Numbered from the stretch's first letter, positions 33,185-44,664 are shown. The stretch is DNA of 64,000 nucleotides from Rana temporaria (GCF_905171775.1 NC_053490.1:156122469-156186468); one strand, 5' to 3'. Made by a program: numbers and translations. Notes: a model not told the origin generated them from the letters alone.

Positions 33185-34020
33185 AATGATATTTTATAGA
33201 GAATATTATAAGACATATTTAAAAACAATTGAAAATCCATACTTACCCCGGGGAGGAGCAAAGAGAAAAGGGAGAGTGGAGACAGAATGTTGAGAAATAA
33301 AGAGAAAATGAGAGTCATTATTAAACAAATAATTAACAAAAACGTTTAGAATGCAAGAAGGTAAAACATTGGCGTTCCGAGCGTGCAAAAGTGCAAGCTC
33401 GGAGGCACAGAGTCTGACCAGGGAGGCTCCTCACACAAAAAGGTGTGTGGGAGAGTCCAAGGACAGAAAAATGGAGGGAGCAGTGACAGTTTCTCAAGTC
33501 CCTCATGACCAAAAATATATTATGACACCCATACTGGGCGGAAGTAAGCAAAAATAAATCAAATCTAAGAAATATTATAATATTTTCAACATTAGTAGAT
33601 GTAAAATTTTAATCTAACAATTGTGTTTTATGGTTTCACAGGGAGAGTGTTAGATTATAAATTTTGTTGAATTATACAAATTACCTCTGGGTTGCCAGTT
33701 GTAGGAGAGGCAGTAATGTCATTAATAATTAGGATGAGAAGAAATAAAATACCAATTATTAATAATATATTAGTAATATTTACTTCTATTCAGTAAACAG
33801 TTTTGTACAAAAATAATATATAACCCTTGTTGTGGGTAAAAAAGGATTAGGGGAAAGGGGCGGGGAGGAGGGGGTAATATGAGGGAAGTAGAAGGGGGTG
33901 AGGCGAGTAAGGATGGGATGAGGAGGGAAGAGTGCAATGGGAATAGAAAAAAAAAATTGGACAATTTAAAACTTCAATTATCCTAGACCAAAAAGGGGAT
34001 AAAAATTGGAATTAAAAAAA

Positions 34021-34059
<39 letters not shown>

Positions 34060-34259
34060 GACAATAGACTGCTTAGGGGAAGTAAATTCAGGATGGTTAA
34101 ATGACATTAAGTGTTTAGCATCCAAAAAGTGGATGAAAGATCAAAAATATTTAGTGAAATTCAATTTGATATGCAAAATGTATTCAGTCCATTGAGTCCG
34201 GAGTATCTTGGTTTGGAGAGTTGAATCGACCCCTCTTCAATGAGCTTTGTTTGGTTCTG

Positions 34260-35180
34260 TCATTTTGGACTTTTTTGTGGAGAACAGCGAGGGCTGGCTG
34301 AAGGTCTTTCGCAGAGATGAAGTTTTTGTAGGGTGTTCTGTAGTTCATCAGGGGTTCTGCATGAGTGCTTGGTACCTTGATATGTGAAGCGAAGTGAAAA
34401 AGGGAAGCCCCATTGGTATGGGATCTGATGTTGTTGTAGGTTTTGTAATAAGGGTTTCATCGAGCGCCGTTTAGCGACTGTTATTGGGGAAAGGTCAGCA
34501 AAGATCTGATACGGGTGGCCTTGGAAGATAAGGGATTCTTTGTTCCTTGCAGCGACCATAAGCTGTTCTTTGGTGTGGAAGAAATGGAATTTCGCAATTA
34601 TGTCGCAGGGGGGACCTTCAGATTTGCGCAGTGCTAATGCTCTATGTATTCTGTCCATTTCCAGTCTCTCAATTGGAATTGACGGTGATAACTCTTGAAA
34701 TAGGGCAGTAATTGTTGATTGTAGATCAATAATAGACTCCGGTATACCTCGTATGTGAAGGTTTGAACGACGTGCGCGATTTTCAAAATCTTCTAAACGA
34801 GTTTGCAGCGAGAAATTTTCATCTTTAAGTGTGTCCAATTCAGTTTCATGAGTCATTACATTAGTTTCTGTGTCATCCACTCTGTTTTCTAATTCAGCCG
34901 TACGCTGACCTAAGTCACGGATTTCTTTTGTTAATTTCTCGGTAATATGGTCAGAGGTCTGCTTTAGGGCTTTCTGTAGCATTTTTTCTATTTGAGTTAG
35001 AACATTTGGGTGTAAAGAGCCTGTCTGTTGTGGCTGGCAGATGGTGCTGTCCTCACAGTCTGTATCATATAGTTCATGAGGTAACTGCAGCTGCTGCTTG
35101 GCAGCGTGAGGTAAAACTGTGTGAGGAGATTTAGGCATTTTACTGGGGCCTCTAGATGAATTATCCCTGATGGGTTTCAT
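34260..35180 (-). CDS. LINE B ORF1 protein (306 aa), open
   Basis: L1-type ORF1 proteins are RNA-binding trimers that package LINE RNA. Here a short basic N-terminus is followed by a coiled coil at about residues 65-140 (heptads around EIRDLGQRTAELENRVDD), then the RRM-like domain beginning FENRARRSNLHIRGIPE and the C-terminal domain with IPYQWGFPFSLRF near residue 260. The length fits the family and no stop or frameshift interrupts it. The start MKPIRDNSSRG is the first ATG of the frame; an internal ATG (MPKSPHTV) 14 residues in is an alternative. It is transcribed with ORF2 from the same LINE promoter. Confidence 0.85.
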   Translation of the reverse strand: MKPIRDNSSRGPSKMPKSPHTVLPHAAKQQLQLPHELYDTDCEDSTICQPQQTGSLHPNVLTQIEKMLQKALKQTSDHITEKLTKEIRDLGQRTAELENRVDDTETNVMTHETELDTLKDENFSLQTRLEDFENRARRSNLHIRGIPESIIDLQSTITALFQELSPSIPIERLEMDRIHRALALRKSEGPPCDIIAKFHFFHTKEQLMVAARNKESLIFQGHPYQIFADLSPITVAKRRSMKPLLQNLQQHQIPYQWGFPFSLRFTYQGTKHSCRTPDELQNTLQKLHLCERPSASPRCSPQKSPK

Positions 35181-35367
35181 CTTATTTTTCCCCGGACAGC
35201 TCCATAAACCATCTTAAAACATTCCCAGGGTACTGAGGAAGACCATGGTAAGCTTTTGAAATAATTACCCTTCCATTCGGGTGTGTATGCTGGCCGTGAA
35301 GTCCTGAGAAAAGGGGGAGCCTCAGCAGGACATGTCTGTCTCTGTGAGCTTCACGCATGCCCCTCCG

Positions 35368-35530
35368 TTTATTCCCTTTTTAATGCATGCCAATATTTTG
35401 TTTGCTTTGTTAGCATCAGCTTGGCATTGCATGCCATTGCTGAGCATATCATCTACCAGGACCCCCAGGTGCTTTTCCATACTACTCCCAAGGGTTCTGG
35501 GATGGAAAACTATCTCTTAAGGTTTGACTT
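35368..35530 (-). mobile_element. CR1-like LINE, fragment 3
   Basis: It resumes the CR1 sequence ('TTTAATGCATGCCAATATTTTG', then 'GGCATTGCATGCCATTGCTGAG' wording in shorter form) directly after the LINE B insertion. The match fades after about 35500. Confidence 0.65.
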
Positions 35531-36029
35531 ATGTTTTCCTCTGCTTCAGTGCCTCCAAAACAGCCAGAATCTTCATCCTCTCTCGTATTGTGTGTTCTGT
35601 GGTGTCACAAGAATGGTGTCTGAATAAAGCGGGCCACCCAGATTGACAGCTAAGGATATGGTAGGGCCATGGATTGCTGCCTTTCCATTCATTTGATCGA
35701 TTTTAGGTCCGGGGGTAGGGCAAGTGAGGGGGCCAGGTTTCCCCCCCAACAAAAAAATGTGCACCAGCTGCCACTGGTCTCAATACTTTTGACAATATTT
35801 TGTATTTCTCACACACAGCATGGGCATAATGATAATTACACGCCAAAACACATTTTACTCCTCCTCTTGAGTATGAGGACACCATATATATGTGCATTTT
35901 TCAGTGCCTGGACTGATTGTGTAACAGGCATTGTATCTTGTGTATCACAAAGCCAATGTACTATAATGGTCGTTTTTTTTATGTAATGGTCGTTTCTCAG
36001 GGGTTGGGCTCGACCCCTTAGCTTCAGAG
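35531..36029. other. Interval with a diverged copy of the 385-bp unit
   Basis: 35805-35890 reads 'CATGGGCATAATG', 'ATTACACGCCAAAACACATT', 'CTTGAGTATGAGGACACC', an old relative of the unit in the piggyBac array (27690-27760). The rest shows no gene. Confidence 0.45.
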
Positions 36030-36297
36030 TAGGGACATTTTAAGGTCCATAAAGACATGGATGCGCAAGTTTGGGGTGGAGGAACTTGACTGGCCTGCAC
36101 AGAGTCCTGACCTCAACATATTTGGGATGAATTAGAGCAGAGACTGCGAGTCAGGTCTTCTTGTCCAACATCACTGCCAGACCTCACAAATGTGCTTCTG
36201 GAATCAAACATTCCCATAGACACACTCCTAAACCTTGTAAACAGCCTTCCCAGAAGAATTCAAGCTGTTATAGCTGCAAAGAGTGGGCCAACTTAAT
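36030..36297 (+). pseudogene. Tc1/mariner transposase, C-terminal end
   Basis: Plus-strand frames encode 'DELEQRLRVRSS' and on to 'IPIDTLLNLVNSLPRRIQAVI' and a stop at 36295. This is the usual C-terminus of Tc1-like transposases. The upstream part ('LDWPAQSPDLN'-like) is out of frame near 36080-36130. A different Tc1 family from the copy at 2950-4690. Confidence 0.75.
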
Positions 36298-36706
36298 ATT
36301 GAACCGTATGAACGAAGACTGGGATACTATTAAAGTTCATGGGCATGGGGGTGCATGCGCGACTTCTGCTGGACCGGCTGCATTATTGAGTAGCTCCGTA
36401 CTACTCGATCCATTTAACCTGCTTCCTGGGGCCAGAATTGCACACATTCTTCACAACTACCTCCAACATGCCCCGGATCACGCTGTGCATGCCGCCGAAA
36501 AATAAAAAGGGAAAGAAGTCCGCGCAGAGGTCTCTAACAAACTATCTGCTGCAGACTTCGCTCCATTACAGGACAGTGAGTACTCCCCCCTCACAAAGGA
36601 AGATTTAGACAAAAGCCTGTACAGAAAGTCTCAAGATGGCGCCCCGATAACCCTGCTGTTCAAGTATCACAAACTTCACAGGACATCTTCGCTCCACTAC
36701 AGGACA

Positions 36707-37362
36707 GTGAGTACTCCCCCCCCCCTCACAAAGGAAGATTTAGACAAGAGCCTGGAGTCTATTTACAGAAAAATAGCCACAAAGTTCCAAACGGAACTGC
36801 ACAAAAGCATGAATACCCTAACACAGGAGATTTCTGATTTAGGAGCCCGTACTGATCGCTTAGAGACTAAGCATGGTGAACTCAGTATCGCCCATAATGA
36901 CCTCTCTAGAGAATTTGAATCCCTTACTGCGACTGTCTCACATTTACAATCCCAAGTCGAGGACCTCAACAATCGTAATTGCAGGAACAATCTCAGGATC
37001 AGAGGGGTTCCTGAGTTATTCCAGTCCCTCTTACCAGACTATGAGATTAAATATTTTACTTGTGAACGCATACACCAGGCACTTCGCCTAAAACTCCCCC
37101 TTATAAACCCCCTCTAGACATTGTCCTCTACCTAAATGACTTCTCCTTAAAGAAGAGCTCCTTAGTGCTGCCCGCCAAACTCTCACAATATTACCCTGGA
37201 TGGTACTCCTTTACAAATCTATCCAGACATCTCTCCAGCAACCCTGGACAGATGTCGCAGGATGAAAGAAGTGACCACAGTGCTAGCAACTGCACACATT
37301 CGCTACAGAGGGGCTTTTCTCCTACTGCTCACACTGAATCCTGGTTATCCTTTGGAGTTTTC
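36707..37362 (+). pseudogene. LINE C ORF1 protein remnant
   Basis: MSTPPPLTKEDLDKSLESI leads to a coiled coil (about residues 20-90) and VEDLNNRNCRNNLRIRGVPE, the start of the L1 ORF1 RRM domain. A shift and stop follow near 37110. RRM and C-terminal pieces ('SFTNLSRHLSSNPGQMS', 'IRYRGAFLLLLT'-like) continue out of frame to about 37362. 37363-38145 holds no recognised feature. Confidence 0.7.
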
Positions 37363-38145
37363 TGAGGTCTGAGCTACATCTACTGTTCGTTTTTGGAAGT
37401 TTCCGGTATGCAGCATATCCTACACTACAAACTATTTCTTACTCCCTTCTGCAGTGAACTTCCAGACTACCCAGAGGGTATGATCTCCCCGACCCAGATG
37501 ACATCTGTACCTTCACAGAAAAAAAAGGTTACTTGCATACTTTGCCAATTATGCAACCCGAATTCTGTTTGGATACATACCAACCATCCTCCCTTTTTTG
37601 GGGGGGAGGGGGATTGGTTGCATCCCCTATTATGATCTGGTAAGGTGTTTTTTCTGGGACTTTCTTTGATCTCTATAAGATACTGTCCTCAGGTCTCCAG
37701 TCATGGAGACAACCCATGCATGCACACACACTGTTTTATTTTCTAACTTAGTAAGCTAGTACGGCGAATGTCGATGCTATGCCACCCCACTCCTCTCATA
37801 TCTTGACTTCTTCCGGAACTCTAGATATGACCTCTGGAGATGTGGGCGCTTTTGCCCCTTACATATCTAATTTCTCGGTTTCAGGTTTTTGCTACTTGCA
37901 ACCTGACCCGACCATAGTCCAGCTCAAAATCATTAAACTGGCCTTATTTTTTTAGGTTGAACATTTTCTAGTTATGTTTTTGTTTTTTCAGTTATCGAAG
38001 CATTCCAGTCACTGCTTATCTTACATTGGTCTTAATACTGTATATTGTATAAGGTATTCCCTTATTGGTGTTCCCCTTGTTCTGGTGCTGCACTGACGTT
38101 GCCAATATGCATTCCAGGTGAGCTCAATATGTTTTCTTTTCATAA

Positions 38146-41100
38146 ATGGTGATAATGTGTATTACTCATAACGTGCAGGGCTTAAATTCTCCTCACAAGC
38201 GAAAAAAATCCTTTATTAACTATAAGAAATTGGGAGCTCAAATGTTATTATTACGGGAGATTCACTTTGCCTCTAATAATCACCTGACTCTTTTCCATAG
38301 GGCATATAAGCAAGCCTTTTATACTCTATACCAATCAAAATGTAGAAGGGTAGCTATATTTTTACATAACTTCTTCCCCCTAGAGGTGAAACAGGGCTAT
38401 AAAGATCCAGATAGCAGGTTCCTCATAATCAAAGGTTTAGTTGCTGGACAGGGGAACTCACAATAGCAAATGTGTATCACACATTTTTTGACGCCTTTTT
38501 TTAAAATCCTCGAATGATACTCTTCAACACACATGTTTGTAGAAGGAGATTTTAACCTGGTGGCCCATCCCCAGATAGACAGAAGCACTGCTTCCCAGAT
38601 CAATTCAGCTTTTCCTAAATCAATGTCCAAAACACTACAGTCCTTCCAATTATCTGATGCAGGGAGAGCACAAAAGATAGGTGCAAAGGATTTCACCTTT
38701 TACTGCCACCCCCATAATTCTTTCACCAGATTAGATTATATATTTTGCACTCCCATCATTCTGGCTAACTCCACAAACTCTGCTATCCATCTCTGCCCTT
38801 GGTCTGACCACAACATGGTTACCTTATCTACCTCTTTAATTGGCTTGTCGGACACCCCCTACACTTGGCGATTAAACGATTACCTTCTTACTGACCCTAT
38901 AACGCGCCAAGAAATTTCTACTGTTATCAAAGAATACTTCACCTTCAATGCCACGCTGGACATGTCCTCTAGTACTCTGGGTTGCCCACAAGGCAGTTTT
39001 GAGGGGCTGGCTCATCAGCATAGCCTCACGGAATAACAGGGAACGCTGGCAACAAATTTATACGTTAACCACTGAACTAGACAAACTACACAAAATTCAA
39101 ATAGGGAACCCGTCGAGGTTCAAAGAACAGATGGTAGCTGAGAAGAGACTTGAGTTGGGTGCCCAGTTATCAGCCAAGACTAAAAAATCCCTTTGTTGGT
39201 CCAAGGCCAAATTTCTCTTACATAGCAACACATCATCCTCCATGTTTGCCCAAAAATTGAATCAAACCTTGCACCCTCCCCATCTCTATAAACTTCGCAA
39301 CTCCACCGGTAATATGGTCTCACACCCTGAGGAGGTCCTGAATATTTTTTAAAATTTTTATTCTAATCTACTTACCCACCTCCCTTCCCTTCCCAAACCT
39401 CTCAGGACTGGCTAACCTCCCTCCCCCTACCCACCTTATCAACAGCACAAATGGAATCCCTTAATGCACTTTTCACAGAGAAAGAATTGTTTGGTGTAAT
39501 CAAATCCTTAAAACACTCTGTGGCTCCGGGCCCAGACAGGTTTACAGCTAGTCACTACAAACATTATGCCTCCATTTTAAACCACTATGCTTAACAAAAT
39601 GCTTAAGTGAGATCAGTTCCTTACTGAGATGACCCTGACCAACATGTCCCTTCTTCCCAAACCCCTTAAGGACCATTTGTTCTCACAAAATTACAGACCA
39701 ATATTGGTCATTAACAATGACATTAAAATCTTTAGTCGTGCCCTAGCTGACAGACTTGCTAATATTATTTAGACTCTGACCTCTCCTGACCAATCAGGCT
39801 TTATCCCAAACAGACTTCTCACTGATTTGACTGACACTGAATGTTCTCCAGAATGCTAATCAACACAAGGAAAAGGTCCTTTTATTGAGCCTCGACATTA
39901 ATAAGGTGTTTGATAGCATACTCTGGACTTACTTATTCTCGGTCCTACAATGTATGGGCTTCAGGGACGAATATTTGATGGGTGTGCAACCCTTGTACCA
40001 CCATTCAAAAACAAGAATTAAACTGCTGGGCTGTAACACTGAATTTTTCACACTGGGCAGAGGCAACCATCAGGGGTGTCCTCTATCACCCCTGTTGTTT
40101 GTCCTAGCTCTAGAACCCCTAGCAACCACTATTAAACAACATCCAGACATATCGGGATATCCATTGGCATCCACCCTTTCAAAACTCTGCATGTATGTGG
40201 ATGATATCATGCTCTTTCTAACTCAACCCCAAATCTCCCTACCCAATTTATTCACTTATTATCAAAATTTGCCTCTATTTCTGGACTTACAGTAAATGTA
40301 ACAAAGTCTACTGCCCTCCCCGTCAACCTACCCTCTGCCCAGTGTGAGACTCTCCGAGGATCCTTCCCAATTCAATGGTCAACCGATAAAATACCCTATT
40401 TGGGCATCTATATAACACCATAACAAGTAAATTATGCGCAAAAAGTTTATCAGAGCATTGTTATTGGAGGCAGCATAGTCAGTATAAAAAGCTGAAATCA
40501 GTGAAAGTTCCGGCTGTTTGGGGTGGTAATGGGGGATGTGCGGGTATGTTTGAATGGGAGTATGCACACAGGGCTGCCGTCAATAAGGAACAGAGACCAT
40601 GTTCCAATCTAGGAGACAAACAAGGAGAGAGGCGCCTCTGGGTGCAGTACTTAAGACAGTTTTTAAATTTTACATTATTTTAAAAAACCACAAGTTAAAA
40701 AGCCACTCACATTTTGGTGGTCAATCGAAAACGTGTGGAAACAATTTTCCAGGAGGGTAGGTAGGTATCGTCTGGTGGTGTCCTTTCCCTTTGTCCCTGG
40801 TACAGCGCTGTGGGATGCAGGGGATCTGTCCTTCTGCCGCTGGTGTAATCTTTGATTTTCGGCGGTGGGCAGGGGGATCCTGTGCAGGCGCTGCGATCCG
40901 TGTGTGCCGATGGACGAACAGGGATGGCCTCACCAGGAAAGCGACGCGTTTCTGAATGCTGGCCGTGAATGACAGGGCTGCCGCATTCCTTTCTCAAGCT
41001 GTTGATACGGAGCATGGGGCTAAACTTTGTATGACGGGGGAGTGGGCGGAGCTAGTCGGGAGCAGACTGCAATAGGTTTAGAACTAAGAGCTGGGCGGGC

Positions 41101-41804
41101 TGATCTCGGGACGGGACGAAAAATTAAAAATTGATGATGAAAAACAAATGAAAAAAATTATGAATGAAAAATATATAAGATAAAAATCGGGACAGAAGAA
41201 TCTATATAACACCACAATGGTCCTTCATCTTCGCAGCGAACTATCCAGCATGTGTGTCCCGACTTCGAAATCTTCTTAAAATCTGGAGCGCCTACTGCAT
41301 TTTGTTTCTTGGGAGAGTCACGACAGTTAAAATGACCCTTTTACTGAAACTTTTGTATCTATTTAGAACCCTCCCTATCATTATCCCCAAATCCTTTATT
41401 GATAAACTGCAGCAGGAGGTTAACAGGTTTATCTGGCAAAACAAATGGCCCAGGTTTTCAAAACACATTTTATATAACTTTCAAACCACTGGTGGTCTAG
41501 GTCTACCGAATCTTTGGCTTTATTTCTTAGCCACTCGTTTCTCCCAGATAGCTCAATGTAATATTCCAGATTCCAAGGTACCCTGGGGCAGGTTTGAATC
41601 CCTATCGATCAGACCCTATTATCTCCCATATATACTATGGTCTCCCACCAACTCTACACATAAACTTACCTCCCTTAATTCCTTAGTGGTTCATTCTCTC
41701 ATCCTCTGGAACTGCTATAGGGGTAAACTTGGCCTAATGTCATCTGCACCCCAAGGCTCGTCTTTCCTAGGAGAGCCTTTATTTACCACAGCATTTAACA
41801 CTTA
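38146..41804 (+). pseudogene. LINE C ORF2: endonuclease and reverse transcriptase remnant
   Basis: The endonuclease is split: THNVQGLNSP with an REIH in place of QETH (38146-38466), then EGDFN, FTRLDYIF and PWSDHN (38533-38830). The reverse transcriptase shows APGPDRF (39520-39545), a region with several stops, then SLDINKVFDSI, NHQGCPLSP and MYVDDIM (39885-40215). YVDD replaces the FADD of the other LINEs. The thumb region continues after the 779-bp insert as LGRVTTVKMTLLLKLLYLFRTLP and GGLGLPNLWLYFLA (41254-41804). Confidence 0.82.
40421..41199 (-). mobile_element. 779-bp retroelement-like insert with 15-bp target duplication
   Basis: ATCTATATAACACCA is repeated exactly at 40406-40420 and 41200-41214, and removing the insert joins the LINE C frame (YLGIYITP then QWSFIF). 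On the minus strand it contains AGAAACGCGTCGC after a 'TTGAGAAAGGAATGCGGC' segment. A 'cctgAggAAg...GAAACGCGT' module is common at the 3' ends of vertebrate Penelope-like or related retroelements, as I remember; a related module is at 54150-54210. Family not certain; no open frame. Confidence 0.65.
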
Positions 41805-43162
41805 AGGACCCCTTCACGCCGATATACGTCGGCAGAAGGGCACGGCTGGGCACAGGCACGTACCTGTACGTTGCCTTTAAGAGCCCAGCCGCCAGCGGCG
41901 CACTCGCGACCCGGTCCAAAGCTCTGTAACCGCGCCCGCGGACCCGATCACCGCTGGTGTCCTGGGATAGGACACAGGCGCTGAAGAACAGGATATAGGG
42001 AACGACGATCAGTGACATCACGCCTACAGCCACGCCCCCTATAGTAAGAATCACTCCCTTAGGGCACACTTAACCCCTTAGCACCCCCTAGTGGTTAACG
42101 CCTTCTCTGCCATTGTCATTTTCACAGTAATCAATGCATTTTTATAGCACTTTTCGCTGTGAAAATGACAATGGTCCCAAAAATGTGTCAAAAGTGTCCG
42201 ATGTGTCCGCCATAATGTCGCAGTCACGAAAAAAATGCTGATCATCGCCATTACTAGTAAAAAAAATTGATAAAAATGCCATAAAACTATGCCCTATTTT
42301 GTAAACGCTATACATTTTGTGCAAACCAATCGATAAATGCTTATTGCGATTTTTTTTACCAAAAATAGGTAGAAGAATACGTATCGGCCTAAACTGAGGA
42401 AAAAATAGTTTTTATATATTTTTGGGGGATATTTATTATAGCAAAAAGTAAAAAATATTGCATTTTTTTCAAAATTGTCGCTCTATTTTTGTTTATAGCG
42501 CAAAAAATAAAAAACACAGAGGTGATCAAATACCACCAAAAGAAAGCTCTATTTGTGGGAAAAAAATGACGCCAATTTTGTTTGGGAGCCACGCGCGCGA
42601 GCGCGCAACTGTCAGTTAAAGCGACGCAGTGCCGAATCGCAAAAAGGGGCAAGGTCCTTAACCTGCATATTGGTCCGGGTCTTAAAGGGTCACTAAAGGA
42701 TTTTTTTTTAGCTTTTTAGCTAAATAGCTTCCTTTACATTAATTCAGTCCTGGTTTCATGTCCTCATTGTTTCGTTTTTGCTCTGATGTTGCTGTAATCC
42801 TTCTCTGTTCTGAACACTTACTGGTTGTCTGTTTCCTGATGAAAAAAGTCATGGGAGCTTTCTCTCTGTGGTCACTAATCAAGGAGGTGTGATTACTGTG
42901 TGTCTAAAACCCCTCAACACCAATCAGTTTAATTTTACAAACCATCACTGCCCTGTATTGGCTCTGAGTCTCTGTACATCACAGAAGGAGGAAACCGCAT
43001 GCAAAAACTAAACTGAAACTGTAGGTACATTATATGATTGATTTTTATCTATTTTTAATAATTTTTAAAAGGAATCAGTTAACTATTATGTCTCTATACC
43101 CTGCAAACAGTCATTTCAGCCAAAAAAAAAATGTTTCCTTTGCAACTCCTTTAAGTGGTTAA
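41805..43162 (+). mobile_element. piggyBac-type MITE carrying a second MITE in its 3' end
   Basis: The left edge is TTAA (41805-41808) followed by CACTTAAGGACCCC; the right edge is GTGGTTAA (43155-43162). Interior blocks match the other MITEs and the 30590-30967 region. The usual end 'GGTCCGGG.CTTAAGTGG' is opened at its own internal TTAA (42682) by the next element. Confidence 0.7.
42682..43154. mobile_element. TTAA MITE of the 'AAAGGGTCACTAAAGGA' family
   Basis: It is flanked by TTAA (42682-42685 and 43151-43154), with inverted ends AAAGGGTCACTAAAGGA and the complement of TTTGCAACTCCTTT. Another copy is at 52084-52540 and the left part of a third at 63650-64000. Confidence 0.8.
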
Positions 43163-43464
43163 ACATCCTGATGTTTTTTTTTATTATTTCATGTATGTCT
43201 GATGTGCTCCATAACTAAAATAGAAAGTGGGAGGAACTAAAGTGATGCTAAATTATATCCTTATTCTCCAAAAATAATCCATACACATCTACTACTTCAT
43301 GGACCTGTCATCTATTTTAAGGGCACTGCACTTCGATTGTAGTCATGCAATATGCTCTAAGCATACTACTTACTATGTTGCTTTAAGGAAACATCATGAA
43401 ATTAAAAGTAGTATCCTAAAAGAATCATAAAGACATCCATTTCTCTTCACTGGAGCTAAGGGGT

Positions 43465-43550
43465 CCTCACGCGTATCGTAACAAACACACGTTACTTAAT
43501 CATAGGATCCTATGATTAAGTAACGTGTGTTCGTTACCATACGCGTGAGG
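43465..43550. repeat. 86-bp near-perfect palindrome without loop
   Basis: Two 43-base arms beginning CCTCACGCGTAT meet at GGATCC (43505-43510), with two mismatched pairs. It could extrude as a cruciform. The sequence after it (AAGAGGAGGCTTGC...) is not part of the symmetry. Confidence 0.93.
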
Positions 43551-44059
43551 AAGAGGAGGCTTGCTGGTGACTTTCATCCGCTCGCGGCCGCAGAGCGGAG
43601 ACCCGATCGTACTACACGCTGTTTATACAGCTCTGTCTGTAAGTGTTTTAACTGTTTTTACTCATTAAATTGTGAATGGTCTTACGCTATGGAAGCCTCC
43701 TTGTGTTCTTTTTAAGTGCCATTGCTGGGATCAGGTCTCTGTTTATGCAGTGTAAGAACGGCAGGCTGGCTGTGGGACATCCTTCATTTACATGTTATAA
43801 GGCTTACATACAAGCCACTTCAAGGTAAGGGGCTTGTATTACCTATTTCTATCTTCACTACTGCACTGTGGAAAGGTTTGGAGTCTGTCATTTTGGAAGC
43901 ACGTTTTTTACTTTGCACTGAAGCACTCATCATGGAATCTTAATAGAAGTGAAGCACAGATGCACGTTATATTCATTCATTCCTTGTTTGATATTGCGTT
44001 CTTGACTATTGGATTGTATTGTTTTTAATTTTCACGTTATTATTGCACTGGACATGTTT

Positions 44060-44061
<2 letters not shown>

Positions 44062-44123
<62 letters not shown>
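44062..44123. repeat. (TA)n microsatellite
   Basis: About 30 TA repeats without interruption. Confidence 0.97.
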
Positions 44124-44126
<3 letters not shown>

Positions 44127-44662
44127 ATATTGACATTTTTTTTTTTTTTAATTCCTTGGTGAATTATATGGGACATTTTTCACTGCAGTCATTTATGGAT
44201 TCATTTTTTTTCACTTTTATGCATGGATTGGAATTTTATTATTTATATTTCTTCCACTTTTTGATGTTTTTTTTCACTTTTATGGATATTATTCATTTAT
44301 TGCACTATGCACTTTGAATTGGTTTGAGCTCATTTGCATATTTGCACTATACAGTATATGTATTTTTATGAAGATAGCTACTGCTTGTTAATTTTATCTG
44401 AACGATTCCAGATCACTCGCTATTAATATTGTGTGGGTCACTGGCACATTTGTCTTTTTTATCATCATTAATCCACTCTTATTACTCTCCACATTACTCA
44501 ATTAATGTTGGGTGGGTATTTGATTTTATTCAGAGTGGAACACATTTTACACAGGAACCAGTGGAGCACATTTTCCTGACAACTTATTCACATTATGGAA
44601 ATCGTTATTGGTATTTAGTTTTAATTAGATCCTGTTGCAAGCGCCATTACACCCCCCCCTTG

Positions 44663-44664
<2 letters not shown>

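Larger units (their letters stand above)
19061..35381 (-). mobile_element. LINE B: near full-length L1/Tx1-like retrotransposon split by a piggyBac element
   Basis: Minus-strand LINE with a short 5' UTR (35181-35367), open ORF1 (35180-34260), ORF2 (33184 to ~20050, interrupted) and a poly-A tail seen as T-run at 19070-19081. A direct repeat TTTATTCCCTTTT lies at both edges (19061 onward and 35368 onward), the target-site duplication, in the middle of the CR1 copy. Without the 9.66-kb insert the element is about 6.6 kb, a full-length size for the clade. The 3' UTR is 19080-20050 and is AT-rich; the inter-ORF spacer 33185-34259 contains an (AAT)n tract at 34025-34053. Confidence 0.88.
36330..41804 (+). 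mobile_element. LINE C: degenerate L1/Tx1-like retrotransposon
   Basis: Plus-strand LINE with ORF1 (from 36707) and ORF2 (38146-41804), both with many stops and shifts, hence older than LINEs A and B. The 5' UTR contains a tandem duplication of ~130 bp (starts 36556 and 36685, both 'TTCGCTCCA...ACAGGACAGTGAG'). ORF2 is interrupted by a 779-bp insert (40421-41199), and the element ends at the TTAA of a piggyBac-type MITE; I could not identify its 3' end beyond that. Confidence 0.8.
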
